The position numbers and the translations under genes were made by a program. 64,000 nucleotides of DNA. Source: Marine Group I thaumarchaeote SCGC AAA799-D11 (GTDB lineage Archaea; Thermoproteota; Nitrososphaeria; Nitrososphaerales; Nitrosopumilaceae). A model generated the notes under the pieces. The model was not told the DNA's origin. It did no database searches and was given only the letters and a program-made list of their open reading frames with translations. This document shows, piece by piece, positions 8,686 through 17,308 of this stretch. Position 1 is the stretch's first letter. Every line of letters starts with the position of its first letter. Location: positions 1 through 64,000 of the forward strand of contig JOSY01000011.1 in NCBI GenBank assembly GCA_000746765.1, read 5' to 3'.

Positions 8686-8760
8686 TGCTCCCACCGGGAT
8701 TTGAACCCGGGTCACAGCCTTGAGAGGGCTGTATGCTTAACCGGACTACACTATAGGAGC
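8686..8760 (-). tRNA. tRNA-Glu (CTC anticodon)
   Basis: The reverse complement folds as a cloverleaf. The acceptor stem GCTCCTA pairs with TGGGAGC, followed by discriminator A. The anticodon stem CAGCC/GGCTG encloses loop CTCTCAA with anticodon CTC, and the T arm contains GGGTTCAAATCCC. There is no intron, and CCA is not encoded. The gene is 75 nt long. The recombinase gene lies just downstream on the same strand. Confidence 0.95.
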
Positions 8761-8842
8761 TTAATCCAAAACAACTCTTGTCGCAATTTAAAGGAAAGGT
8801 TTTGACTTTACATGAATTTGTTAAACTTTGTGAGTTAGGTCA

Positions 8843-8848
8843 TTTATA
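8843..8848 (+). promoter_or_regulatory. TATA-like box for the gene at 8872
   Basis: TTTATA starts 29 nt before the ATG at 8872, with no Shine-Dalgarno in between. This matches the usual archaeal spacing for a leaderless transcript. It is inferred from position alone. Confidence 0.4.
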
Positions 8849-8871
8849 GAAAATCTATAATATCCTTCTAC

Positions 8872-9747
8872 ATGGATTTGCAAAAAATTCCTGAGAAACT
8901 AGGTTTGTCTGATTTTCCTGTAGGTTTGGGTGGATGTAGAATCTCTGAAAATTATTTTGATTCTTGTGGATATGATGTTGTTGTATTTGATGAAAAAGAT
9001 GAACCTGAAAAAATTATCTCAATTGATGATGAGATGTTTGTTCTTCATCATGGAACCTTTTCTGAAACAAATTCCAAGAAACTTTTGCAGTATGCTGATC
9101 TTCAAATAATTCAAGACCCCTCTTGGGAACTCCGTATGTTTCTATCAAAAATTAAAGAAAAACACTCATCACTCTTTGCTGATTTTGCAAAAAACTCTTT
9201 GATTGAATCAATGTTTTGCTGTCAAAAGACAAAAGACTCTGTTGACAACTCTGATGATTTTGCCCCTTGTTGGCAAAAATGTGCATCATTTTATCTGGCT
9301 GATGCAATTGCCTCTCTAAATAACAAAAGATTGGGACCAACACACATGCTTGACTCTTTGAGAAAATTCAAAAAAACTCCAATTAATGAACACATCTCTG
9401 TCGTTACTCAGACAGTTGGAATAGAACGTGCAACTCCTGTTTTACTTGAACGTATGGTAAAATCTACAATTGGGTTTTCTGATATGGTTGAAAAGAATAG
9501 TCATTCCAAAATAATTCAACAAAAACATGACTATTTTGTAAAAAATTCGATGATCTCAGATTGTTATTTCTATCTTGGGTATGTCAATAAGGAAAACTTC
9601 ATAAAAATCAAAAGTACATTGAGCAGAAATCACGATCTAATTCATGTGTTAAAGACAGCGTTTGATATTGAGGCTGATTCTAATGTTTTATTGCAGCAGG
9701 CTGACTTGATTCAGAATTCTTGTAATGCTTTACTTGCTTTAGAATGA
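8872..9747 (+). CDS. Conserved hypothetical protein
   Basis: A 291-residue protein without signal peptide or membrane helix. The N-terminal region has a glycine-rich VGLGGCRISENYF and acidic strands. The middle contains a cysteine group (MFCCQKT, then APCWQKCASFYLADA), and the C-terminal half is mostly helical. The NNKRLGPTHMLDSLRKF region looks like a helical binding domain. I do not recognise the family. It has its own TATA-like box and stands alone between tRNA-Glu and the metallothionein-like gene. Confidence 0.75.
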   Translation: MDLQKIPEKLGLSDFPVGLGGCRISENYFDSCGYDVVVFDEKDEPEKIISIDDEMFVLHHGTFSETNSKKLLQYADLQIIQDPSWELRMFLSKIKEKHSSLFADFAKNSLIESMFCCQKTKDSVDNSDDFAPCWQKCASFYLADAIASLNNKRLGPTHMLDSLRKFKKTPINEHISVVTQTVGIERATPVLLERMVKSTIGFSDMVEKNSHSKIIQQKHDYFVKNSMISDCYFYLGYVNKENFIKIKSTLSRNHDLIHVLKTAFDIEADSNVLLQQADLIQNSCNALLALE

Positions 9748-9772
9748 TAGTTCTACATTCTTGCACTAACCT

Positions 9773-9779
9773 TTTAAAA
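9773..9779 (+). promoter_or_regulatory. TATA-like box for the metallothionein-like gene
   Basis: TTTAAAA begins 28 nt before the ATG at 9801, the spacing expected for a leaderless archaeal transcript. It supports the small downstream ORF as a real gene. No metal-responsive operator could be recognised. Confidence 0.4.
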
Positions 9780-9800
9780 TAAGTAAGATTATGATTTGTC

Positions 9801-9944
9801 ATGACAGATCAAGCATGTGGATGCGAAGCTGATAGCGGCGATCCTGATTATTCATGTGATTGTGCAATGCAAGGTCATTGTATCTGTAGCGCAGACTGCA
9901 AATGTAGTACTGACGTTTGTAAAGAAGCTACCAAAGACATGTAA
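9801..9944 (+). CDS. Metallothionein-like Cys-rich protein, 47 residues
   Basis: An ATG-to-TAA ORF whose 47-residue product has nine Cys and one His: CGC at 6-8, CDC at 19-21, His26, then CIC at 27-29, CKC at 33-35 and Cys40. Paired Cys-X-Cys motifs without aromatic-rich filler are the mark of metallothioneins, which bind Cu(I), Zn or Cd thiolate clusters. Its own TATA-like box lies 28 nt upstream. Overlapping longer frames here encode hydrophobic nonsense. Copper buffering would fit an ammonia oxidiser, but the metal is inferred. Confidence 0.72.
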   Translation: MTDQACGCEADSGDPDYSCDCAMQGHCICSADCKCSTDVCKEATKDM

Positions 9945-9979
9945 TTGGATTATTCCAATTTTTTCTTTTATTTTTAAAA

Positions 9980-10195
9980 TTAATCTTCTTCTTCCTCAAA
10001 TCCCCAAGATTTTACTAACTCTTTTTGGAATTTGTCATTTTGTTTTGAATCTAGTGCATATCCGCAGTTCTTGTGTGTTGGAACGACATTCATTCCGTCC
10101 AACTTGAATTCAACTTCAAACAAGTGAACTTTTGAGCATTCGCACATGTCTATTCGATCTCTAAATTTTCCTCTATATTTGCTTATTTGATACAA
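9980..10195 (-). CDS. Small Cys-containing hypothetical protein
   Basis: A 71-residue protein, ATG start, on the minus strand and divergent from the surface protein at 10240. It contains CEC near residues 18-20 and a further Cys in HKNCGYALD, so three ligands might hold a metal or make a disulfide. The C-terminus is acidic (FEEEED). No family is recognised. It is convergent with the metallothionein-like gene, ending 35 nt from it. Confidence 0.55.
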   Translation of the reverse strand: MYQISKYRGKFRDRIDMCECSKVHLFEVEFKLDGMNVVPTHKNCGYALDSKQNDKFQKELVKSWGFEEEED

Positions 10196-10239
10196 GTTGA
10201 ATAACGTTTAACTATCTCTTTTGACAATTTTTTTTAGAT

Positions 10240-11709
10240 TTGAATAAACTACTGATTCTTCCAATTTTAATGACGGTGCTTTTGGGCACTCTGATGATCC
10301 CTTCAGCATTTGCTCAAATTCAGTCTGGCGGTGTTGATAAAGAAGGAACTTGGTATGTCGGTGAAGGACTGAAACATGGTGATTATTTTTCCTATAACAT
10401 GTGTCATGTAGATTACAAAGAATGTTCTGAATTTGGTATGGACATGTGGATCAAAGGTGACAAACAAGTTGGAACTGAGACAAAATGGTTAGCTGAAGTT
10501 GTCGTTTATGATGGAAACAAAGTAATTGTTGGCGAAATGGAATTGGGAAAGATTGCACCTGAACCAACTGGTGGCAGTCCAGAACTAGGTGTGTATCGAG
10601 GAGCGTTCAAATCTTCAATTGCATGGTTATCTGCATTTGCAACTTCTGATGACCGTGCAGGTGGAAAAGGACCTAAAGCATTTAGTGCTACATCTTGGGG
10701 AAAGATTGGAAACATTGGTGGAGAACAAGTACTACCAAAACTAATTGAAGACATTACTATTGCATCTGGAACTTGGGAGACTGTTCAAATTGGTTGGAAG
10801 ACTGGTGGATATGTAAGTAAGGTGTGGATTGTAGATGAATTCCCATTCCCTGTAAAGGCCCATACGTTTACCCATGTATCAGAAGGAATTCCTCCAGCTG
10901 AATACAAATTTGAATTACAAGATTACAAAGAAAATGTTACTACAAGTCCTTTCTCTGGAATCGTATCTACCATTGATGCCTTTTCAGCACAAGGATGTGA
11001 TATTGATTTTGAAAGAGATGTTACCATAAAGAAACCTACAACCAACTTTGATTACCAAATTCATGTATTCTATGGACCTGAAGACCCTGTTCAGGGATGT
11101 GAGATGCAATGGCTCATAAAATTTATCAGTAAATTTGATGACACAGAATTTTTGAACCAAGTACAATTTGATTTTCTAGTTATAGATGATAACTTGACTC
11201 CATTACGTTCGATGGCCCAAGAGGAAGGAAGACAATATCTCTATTCCCCATCTGGTCAATACATACTTGATATGATAGTTAAAGAACCTCCAGGCGAGGC
11301 AAATTATGTCATCTGGGTTTATGGATTAGCTCCTGAAGGAATTGTGCCTTCATCTGCTTCAGATTATCTGGAAATTCCAGTAACTATCTATGCTGGTGAA
11401 GTAAGCCCTGTGGTGCCTCCAGTAGATACAACACCTCAGAAAATCCCTGAATGGATTAAGAATAATGCTGGATGGTGGGCAGAAGGTGCAATTGATGATA
11501 ACTCCTTTGTTCAAGGAATTCAATTCTTAATCAAAGAAGGAATCATGCAAATTCCTCCAACAGCACAGGGAACTGGCTCTTCTAATGAAATTCCAGCATG
11601 GATTAAGAACAATGCAGGATGGTGGGCAGAAGGCGCAATTGATGATAACTCCTTTGTTCAAGGAATTCAATTCTTAATCAAAGAAGGAATCATGAGTATT
11701 ACTTCTTAA
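10240..11709 (+). CDS. Secreted surface protein with two C-terminal Trp-rich modules
   Basis: A 489-residue exported protein starting at TTG, with a signal peptide ending PSAFAQ. The main body (residues about 25-390) is beta-rich with several Cys (MCHVDYKEC, QGCDIDF, QGCEMQW) and no family I can name. The C-terminus holds two nearly identical copies of the WIKNNAGWWAEG module (about residues 404-436 and 453-485), joined by a Pro/Ser-rich linker. It is probably displayed on the cell surface. The near identity of the two modules at DNA level indicates a recent internal duplication. Confidence 0.8.
   Translation: MNKLLILPILMTVLLGTLMIPSAFAQIQSGGVDKEGTWYVGEGLKHGDYFSYNMCHVDYKECSEFGMDMWIKGDKQVGTETKWLAEVVVYDGNKVIVGEMELGKIAPEPTGGSPELGVYRGAFKSSIAWLSAFATSDDRAGGKGPKAFSATSWGKIGNIGGEQVLPKLIEDITIASGTWETVQIGWKTGGYVSKVWIVDEFPFPVKAHTFTHVSEGIPPAEYKFELQDYKENVTTSPFSGIVSTIDAFSAQGCDIDFERDVTIKKPTTNFDYQIHVFYGPEDPVQGCEMQWLIKFISKFDDTEFLNQVQFDFLVIDDNLTPLRSMAQEEGRQYLYSPSGQYILDMIVKEPPGEANYVIWVYGLAPEGIVPSSASDYLEIPVTIYAGEVSPVVPPVDTTPQKIPEWIKNNAGWWAEGAIDDNSFVQGIQFLIKEGIMQIPPTAQGTGSSNEIPAWIKNNAGWWAEGAIDDNSFVQGIQFLIKEGIMSITS
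11451..11694 (+). repeat. 97-bp direct repeat inside the surface-protein gene
   Basis: Copy 1 at 11451-11547 and copy 2 at 11598-11694 match over 97 bp with only about three mismatches, all at third codon positions. Each copy encodes one WIKNNAGWWAEG module. The low divergence points to recent tandem duplication or gene conversion. Confidence 0.85.
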
Positions 11710-11755
11710 TTGCCTACATTCAAATTGTGAATACTTGAAAAGTTTTTGAAGTAAA

Positions 11756-12115
11756 ATGGTTGGACTTTTCAAACATCCTAAAAGAAAAATTAGAAAATTG
11801 ATAACTCAAGGAAATTATGAGGAGGCAATCCAACTAGGAAAAAGTTTAGAATCTGACTATTCTGATGACCATGATTTTATGTTCATTATGGGCAGTGTTT
11901 TCTTTTTAGTCGATGATCCAAAAAAAGCTCTGCCATATTTTGAAAAAGCCTTTCAACTAAATGACAAAGACCTTGAAATGCTCAGACTCAAAACTAATGT
12001 CCATTTGGCATTGGAACAAAAAGATGAAGCCATCCATTGCTGTGAATGTATTTTGAATATAGACCCCAAAAACGATGAAGCACATGATTTGCTAGATCAA
12101 CTAGGAAGACTGTAA
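11756..12115 (+). CDS. TPR-repeat protein
   Basis: A 119-residue all-helical protein. Tetratricopeptide consensus residues are seen in IQLGKSLESDYSDDHDFMF, in the unit DDPKKALPYFEKAFQLNDKD and in EQKDEAIHCCECILNIDPK. That gives about three TPR units, used for protein-protein contacts. There is no signal peptide, so it is cytosolic. It lies 46 nt after the surface-protein gene and converges on the gene at 12117 with a single base between them. Confidence 0.8.
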   Translation: MVGLFKHPKRKIRKLITQGNYEEAIQLGKSLESDYSDDHDFMFIMGSVFFLVDDPKKALPYFEKAFQLNDKDLEMLRLKTNVHLALEQKDEAIHCCECILNIDPKNDEAHDLLDQLGRL

Positions 12116-12116
12116 T

Positions 12117-12593
12117 CTATTTCTTTTTCATCTGGTATGCGTTTTCCATTAACCAATCACAAAATGCTGTAACCTTATCATCAAACTCTGTCCAAATGTG
12201 GACTGAGTGAGGCAAAATGTCTATCTTCCAATTTTCTCCAAAGACTCTGACTCCTTCTTTATTCTCGTACATGTAAGCATCTTCAGTCTGAACATCCCCT
12301 AGGAACTCTAATGCCTTTTGTTTGATCTGCTCTCTGTCTATTGGAAATCGCTTTCTTTCATAATCTACAATTAAACTCAAATCTCTTTTTCCATACATCT
12401 CAAACTCTTCGATTCTTCCTTCCTTTGGAAAATTCACAACAAGTTTGATGTTGTATTTTCTGCCAACCTCCTTTCCGATATCTACAATTCTTGTGTATCC
12501 CATTGCAGGATTTTTCTTTAAGAGGAATCTAATCTGTGCCAAGTCTTTTTTGAGTGCATCTTGAAGATCTGAAATCAATTCTGAAAATATCAT
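12117..12593 (-). CDS. Conserved hypothetical protein
   Basis: A 158-residue soluble protein with an N-terminal helical part (FSELISDLQDALKKD), a mixed alpha/beta core and a basic end (QMKKK). I do not recognise a family or any catalytic motif. It ends 1 nt from the TPR gene on the other strand. The ATG start is preceded by an AT-rich region. Confidence 0.65.
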   Translation of the reverse strand: MIFSELISDLQDALKKDLAQIRFLLKKNPAMGYTRIVDIGKEVGRKYNIKLVVNFPKEGRIEEFEMYGKRDLSLIVDYERKRFPIDREQIKQKALEFLGDVQTEDAYMYENKEGVRVFGENWKIDILPHSVHIWTEFDDKVTAFCDWLMENAYQMKKK

Positions 12594-12675
12594 AATTGTA
12601 TTGAAAAGAAATTCCTATTATAACCATTAATTTTCTCCCAGATTGGTTTTTTTAGAACTTTGATTGGCTTAGAGT

Positions 12676-13317
12676 ATGGCAATGCCAACTGATGATTCTC
12701 TGAGAATAGGTGACGAGTCAGAGAGAACAACTGATGTTAACTCCTACCAACGAACATGTATGGACTTTATCGAAGACATCTCTCATGATTATGAGGCTTG
12801 GGTTGATTATTACAAATTGCCTGAAGATGAAGACAAGAGAAGAAGAGATGGAATCCGTGCAACTATTACTAAAACCAACACATGGATTGCAAAAGTAGCA
12901 ACATCCATTCCTGCAATTGACGTTGTAATGAATGATGGAATACAAAAGATGGCTGAATCAACTGCTGGAAAACCCCTCCAAATTGGAGTCTTTGTAAACA
13001 AAACTCCAAGCTATACTGAAGCAAAACCTGGAGTCATTGATGTCAACGTAAAGGCAAGCGGACGAGAAGGCAGGAAAGTCAAGTTAGGTTATCACTTCAA
13101 AGATGACCGATTCAGAATAGAATCTACATGTGGGGCATATTTAGATGAGACAAATCTTCCAGAAGAAGATTTTGATTTTATGGACATTCATCTAAAACTT
13201 CATGCAGAAAATGCAAAACAACGAGACGTTATTTCATTTACAGTGACTGTTTATGAAATGGAAAATGGTGTTGAAATGGAAAAGAGAGGACTAAGTACTA
13301 TAATTCACATAGTTTGA
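12676..13317 (+). CDS. Conserved hypothetical protein
   Basis: A 213-residue soluble protein. The N-terminal half is charged and helical (about residues 20-105, including EDEDKRRRDGIRATITKT). The C-terminal half is a beta-rich domain from about residue 110 with alternating hydrophobic strands ending in STIIHIV. No family is recognised. The start could be residue 1 or Met3 (MAMPTDD). It converges with the beta-propeller gene at 13320 with 2 nt between them. Confidence 0.7.
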   Translation: MAMPTDDSLRIGDESERTTDVNSYQRTCMDFIEDISHDYEAWVDYYKLPEDEDKRRRDGIRATITKTNTWIAKVATSIPAIDVVMNDGIQKMAESTAGKPLQIGVFVNKTPSYTEAKPGVIDVNVKASGREGRKVKLGYHFKDDRFRIESTCGAYLDETNLPEEDFDFMDIHLKLHAENAKQRDVISFTVTVYEMENGVEMEKRGLSTIIHIV

Positions 13318-13319
13318 TT

Positions 13320-15590
13320 TTATCTAACAGGTTCTAATTCCATTACTGGCTCTTCCATGTAATCAATAAACTTACCAGTGTTTTCAAGTTTTATTGAATT
13401 AATTTCTTCTAGACTATCAAATGAATTCATCTTCAAATATCCTTGAGATGCTGTGTACAACACATCTTCAATGTAAAATGTTCTGGCATCTCCCATTCCA
13501 TAATATCTAGAATCACTATCTGAATGTGTGATTGTTCCCTTTAAGGAAAATCCGTTTGTACTGTCAATATCAAAGACATAGAATCCGCTCCATCGATTGT
13601 ACTCTGGTGCAAACATCTTTGATGCGATGTCCTCCAAACCATCTGAATCTCCACTTATTGGGATTGATAGCACATTTCTTGTTTTATCAAAGAAGAATGC
13701 CTTGTGATTGTATAGTGCTTCAGAATGACTTGATCTGTCTCCAATGACAAAGTCATCTAGTACTTTGGGATTGTTCACATCTGCCACATTGAATAATGCA
13801 ATTTTTACTCCTAATTGTTGGACTCTGTCATTACTGTCTACTTTGGTGTCTCTTCCAACTCCAATCACATGTTCCTCATCAAATGGGTGCAAGTAATTTG
13901 AGAATCCTGGAATCTTTAGTTCTCCTAGAATCTTTGGTGTGTCAGTTGACAAGTCGATTACAAAGAATGGGTCAATTTGCTCAAATGTTACTAAATAGAG
14001 CCTGTCTCCCATGAATCGTGATGAAAATATGCTCTCATCAGGTGCAATATCTTCTAGTTCCCCAACTATGTTGAGTTCTTCATCTAGGACGTATACTGCA
14101 TTTGAACGGATTGTTCCTTCATGTTGAATGTAATACTCTATTGTTGTTGCAACTCTGAATCTGTCTCCTGACTCATCCATTGAGAATTGATTTAGCAATC
14201 TGCCTGGAACTGTTCCCTTTGCAACATATTCTATTTTATCCTCGTCAATTGAAATTTTGTGAATTATTGTCTTTCTATTTTCTTCTTGAATCTTTGCATC
14301 ATACTCGTTTAGTGCTTTTCTAATTTTTTCAAACAATTCTTCCTTCTCTGCCTTGTCCATCTCATTGTAGGAATTTTGCATCAACTCTGAAATCTTTGTC
14401 CATTGTTCAGAGGAATTCAATGATGAATCGTTTTGGATGTTCTCTATTTGATTTTGGATTTCACTTGGTAGTAATGGAACTATTACATCATAGAATCTAT
14501 CGCGTGATGAATTCTCATAGTATCCAAATGGCATGTTCTGTTGATAAGTCAAATAGAAGTTATTTTCTGATACATAGAATGAACCTGTATATCCCATTAA
14601 GAATGTCTCAGAGTTTATGGTATCTCCAAAGATATCAATTGCAGTTAATGTGTTAAAGTTTGAAAACTCCTCGACATTATCAAAGTAAAATGCCTCTGGA
14701 GTCATAATTCTCACTGAATCTTCCATTATTATTGGTAGTCTAGGATTTTGATGGTTGATGTTATTGTTTGTAACAAAGTATGCATAGTCTCCAATCATTC
14801 TTGCATCTCTGAAATGGCCATCAATGGAGTAATCCTTGAGAATTTCAGGATTCTCCTTGTCTGATACATCTACAATTAGCGCATGGGTAACTGGATTGTA
14901 TGATGGCCTTGGAATAAAGTCAAACTGTGGGATTATCTCCTCATCACTTTGTCCGTTGTAAAATATCACTAGTCTGTCTTCATTGAGGAACATATTCTGG
15001 ATGTATTGTGATTCAATGTCTAGTGCAATTTTGAGAACTAGTTTTGCATCTTCTGCTGGATATGCATCAATTATTGAAAGTGTGTTTCTTGAAACAATGT
15101 ACACATATTTTCCATCATTTTTGAGATAGTCTGGCTCATCTACATTTTCTACTTGAACATTTGTAGTTGAATAGTCTACTCCTCCCTCTACTTTTGATGC
15201 GCCGTCACTCGGCATTGGCTCTGCTGAAGGAACAGACACACCAGAAGATTCTGCTGTCTCAAACATTACCATCTCATCTACTGCCATACTTCTAACTCTT
15301 GGATCATAGAATACTTCACCAAATGACGATGTTGCTTCAAGAATTGATACTAGTTCTTCTTGGGATGAAATTTTCTTAATATCATTTGTCCCTTCAAAGA
15401 ATTTTGAAATTGATTTATCAACATAGATTATTTCTGGCTCAGGTGTATTTCCCAATATTTCTACAGGGTCTGGTGATTCAAACTCTGTTTCTGTATATAG
15501 TGGAACAAACGACATTGTAACTCCAAATGTGGCAATGACTGAAACAATAACTGCAATTGCAATTGAATTTTTTGTGTCCATCTTTGTCAT
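13320..15590 (-). CDS. Secreted beta-propeller domain protein
   Basis: A 756-residue protein with an N-terminal membrane anchor or signal (SIAIAVIVSVIATFGV). The segment VQVENVDEPDYLKNDGKYVY opens the archaeal and bacterial beta-propeller family of Pfam PF09826. Repeated blades follow, such as MIGDYAYFVTNN, FMGDRLYLVTFEQIDPFFVI and MGDARTFYIEDVLY. It is probably tethered outside the membrane. The gene is transcribed divergently from the membrane-bound winged-helix regulator at 15707, a pairing that suggests regulation of this gene by that protein. Its ligand is unknown. Confidence 0.85.
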   Translation of the reverse strand: MTKMDTKNSIAIAVIVSVIATFGVTMSFVPLYTETEFESPDPVEILGNTPEPEIIYVDKSISKFFEGTNDIKKISSQEELVSILEATSSFGEVFYDPRVRSMAVDEMVMFETAESSGVSVPSAEPMPSDGASKVEGGVDYSTTNVQVENVDEPDYLKNDGKYVYIVSRNTLSIIDAYPAEDAKLVLKIALDIESQYIQNMFLNEDRLVIFYNGQSDEEIIPQFDFIPRPSYNPVTHALIVDVSDKENPEILKDYSIDGHFRDARMIGDYAYFVTNNNINHQNPRLPIIMEDSVRIMTPEAFYFDNVEEFSNFNTLTAIDIFGDTINSETFLMGYTGSFYVSENNFYLTYQQNMPFGYYENSSRDRFYDVIVPLLPSEIQNQIENIQNDSSLNSSEQWTKISELMQNSYNEMDKAEKEELFEKIRKALNEYDAKIQEENRKTIIHKISIDEDKIEYVAKGTVPGRLLNQFSMDESGDRFRVATTIEYYIQHEGTIRSNAVYVLDEELNIVGELEDIAPDESIFSSRFMGDRLYLVTFEQIDPFFVIDLSTDTPKILGELKIPGFSNYLHPFDEEHVIGVGRDTKVDSNDRVQQLGVKIALFNVADVNNPKVLDDFVIGDRSSHSEALYNHKAFFFDKTRNVLSIPISGDSDGLEDIASKMFAPEYNRWSGFYVFDIDSTNGFSLKGTITHSDSDSRYYGMGDARTFYIEDVLYTASQGYLKMNSFDSLEEINSIKLENTGKFIDYMEEPVMELEPVR

Positions 15591-15706
15591 ATTCTCCTTT
15601 TGAAATTTAGCGATTACTATTGTTTGGTAGTTTGGAATAAAAGGATTAGTGAAATTGTAATTTTACCAAACAACTTACATATTCAGGATCTGTATTAACA
15701 ATCTTA

Positions 15707-16423
15707 ATGTCTGCTGAAAATCCAGATGATGGGTTAACTGAAAAAATCAAGATTCTGGCCACAGATGATGAAAAAATAAAGTCATTTGGAGAACTATTTA
15801 CGAATGATTCTAGCCGTGAAATCTTACAATTACTATTCAATGAAGAGATGACTGCAAATCAGATTGCACAAAAGACTGACATCTCGCTTCAACTAGTAAA
15901 GTACCATCTAAACAAATTACAAGATTTGGGAGTTGTAAAGATTACAAAAGTTGAAAAGAATTCAAAATCTCAAGACATGAAAGTCTACTCTGCAACAAAA
16001 TTTAGCATTGTAATTGTTCCACCTAAACTATCTGAGAAAACTAAAGAAAGCAAACTCTTGGTTCGCTCCTTTCGACATATCTACAAAGTAGCAGGACTTG
16101 GAATTGCTACTGGAGTTTCAGGAATATTATCATTGTCTCAATTCCAAAGCAAACCTATTCCAGTTGAAAATACAAGACAATTTGCAGCAATTGAAGAATC
16201 AAAACGTATGGAATCCTTTGACGAGTCTGCAGAATCCATGATTGCATCTACACCTGTTGCCGAATCTGAACCTCAAGATCTTTCAGCAGGTATGGAAATA
16301 ACTGAAAAAACAATTGACTCTGGTGTTTCTGGTATTGACTTGTCTATTCCATTTGTAATAATTACAATAATCTTAGGTGGATTGACATTGTATTATTTTT
16401 TAAAATCAAGAAAAAGCAGCTAA
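15707..16423 (+). CDS. Membrane-bound winged-helix (ArsR-like) transcription regulator
   Basis: A 238-residue protein with an N-terminal winged helix (about residues 25-105). SSREILQLLFNEEMTANQIA and ISLQLVKYHLNKLQDLGVV are the helix-turn-helix and recognition helix. A first hydrophobic helix follows near residues 125-145 and a second at 214-233, ending in a basic tail. The DNA-binding domain is thus tied to the membrane with a loop of about 70 residues outside. It is divergent from the beta-propeller gene across a 116-nt gap, suggesting a one-component signalling pair. Confidence 0.85.
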   Translation: MSAENPDDGLTEKIKILATDDEKIKSFGELFTNDSSREILQLLFNEEMTANQIAQKTDISLQLVKYHLNKLQDLGVVKITKVEKNSKSQDMKVYSATKFSIVIVPPKLSEKTKESKLLVRSFRHIYKVAGLGIATGVSGILSLSQFQSKPIPVENTRQFAAIEESKRMESFDESAESMIASTPVAESEPQDLSAGMEITEKTIDSGVSGIDLSIPFVIITIILGGLTLYYFLKSRKSS

Positions 16424-16737
16424 TCTAGTGTCACTTCTATTGTAACCCTTTTCTTTTTTGCTCTTTCTTCGCCTGGATATTTTAACTCTGAAATCTTTTT
16501 GCTCAGCTCTTCGTCTTTGACTAGTTTTGCTTGTCCTGTAAAGACAGAGCCATTGTACTGGATTTTTACTTGAGGGTTTGCAATTGCATTTTGAAACCAA
16601 TCTCCATCTGGTCTGTGTCTTGAAAAATAGATTTTCCCATTATGATTGACTGCTCTAAGCATAACTCCGTGCTCTTTTCCTGTCTTTCTTCCTTTGGTGA
16701 TCAGAATTGGCCTAAACAAGTCCTCTGTAATCTTCAT
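16420..16737 (-). CDS. Deazaflavin (F420)-dependent nitroreductase-family protein (DUF385)
   Basis: A 105-residue protein with the split-barrel pattern of the DUF385/F420-binding family: PILITKGRKTGKEHGVMLRA, followed by GKIYFSRHRPDGDWFQNAIA and the strand VKIQYNG. Members bind coenzyme F420 and reduce quinones, nitro groups or biliverdin-like compounds; F420 occurs in thaumarchaea. The gene overlaps the convergent regulator gene by 4 nt. It is a little shorter than many relatives, so the exact substrate cannot be stated. Confidence 0.82.
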   Translation of the reverse strand: MKITEDLFRPILITKGRKTGKEHGVMLRAVNHNGKIYFSRHRPDGDWFQNAIANPQVKIQYNGSVFTGQAKLVKDEELSKKISELKYPGEERAKKKRVTIEVTLD

Positions 16738-16825
16738 GCGTAATTTTCTTCTGTCAAGTAATTTAACCCCATTGATAGAAATTTCTGATATCTGGTATGA
16801 TAAGCAAATCTCAACATTTCAAGCC

Positions 16826-17278
16826 ATGTCAGTAAAACTCGAAGGAATGCCATCAAATTTGGCCACTGCAGATACCTTTACTGGAAAAAAAGTCATAGAC
16901 AGAGAAGGAATACAATACGGTAAAGTCAAACACATTCACATCAATCAAGATACACTTACCGTATCTGGCGTCACAATCCATCAAGGATTTAACAAGGACT
17001 ATTTCCTTGGAGATGACTACATTGACAAATTCTCTGAAGAGACATTACTTCTTAGTAGACCTCCTGTCAGAACAGGAATTTCTGTAACTGATATTGACCA
17101 AAACAAAATTGGCAAAGTAAAGAGATTGCATAGACACCCTGATACCAATGAACTAGAATCAATTGAAGTATCAGATGGATTGATGCATTCAAAAATTCTA
17201 TCCAAATCAGAAATTTGGGGAATTGGAGAAAAAGTCATTTTAAGAATGACCAAAGAAGAATTCAAAAAACTTGAATGA
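16826..17278 (+). CDS. PRC-barrel domain protein
   Basis: A 150-residue protein with two PRC-barrel halves. The first is around GKKVIDREGIQYGKVKHIHI, the second around GISVTDIDQNKIGKVKRLHR. PRC-barrels occur in RimM and in archaeal CdvA-type proteins and mediate protein or RNA contacts. I start the gene at ATG 16826 because the upstream in-frame extension runs over the opposite-strand DUF385 gene and has no similarity to the family. It is probably cytosolic. Confidence 0.78.
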   Translation: MSVKLEGMPSNLATADTFTGKKVIDREGIQYGKVKHIHINQDTLTVSGVTIHQGFNKDYFLGDDYIDKFSEETLLLSRPPVRTGISVTDIDQNKIGKVKRLHRHPDTNELESIEVSDGLMHSKILSKSEIWGIGEKVILRMTKEEFKKLE

Positions 17279-17308
17279 TTCTTTTTAATTTCTTTTTTAA
17301 AAATTCAC

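Noticed and set aside
9817..10107. Longer 96-residue frame over the metallothionein-like gene
   Set aside because: It is hydrophobic out-of-frame translation; the shorter frame has the ordered Cys pairs and a well-placed TATA box.
16646..16825. N-terminal extension of the PRC-barrel gene
   Set aside because: It covers the opposite-strand DUF385 gene; the PRC domain begins after ATG 16826.
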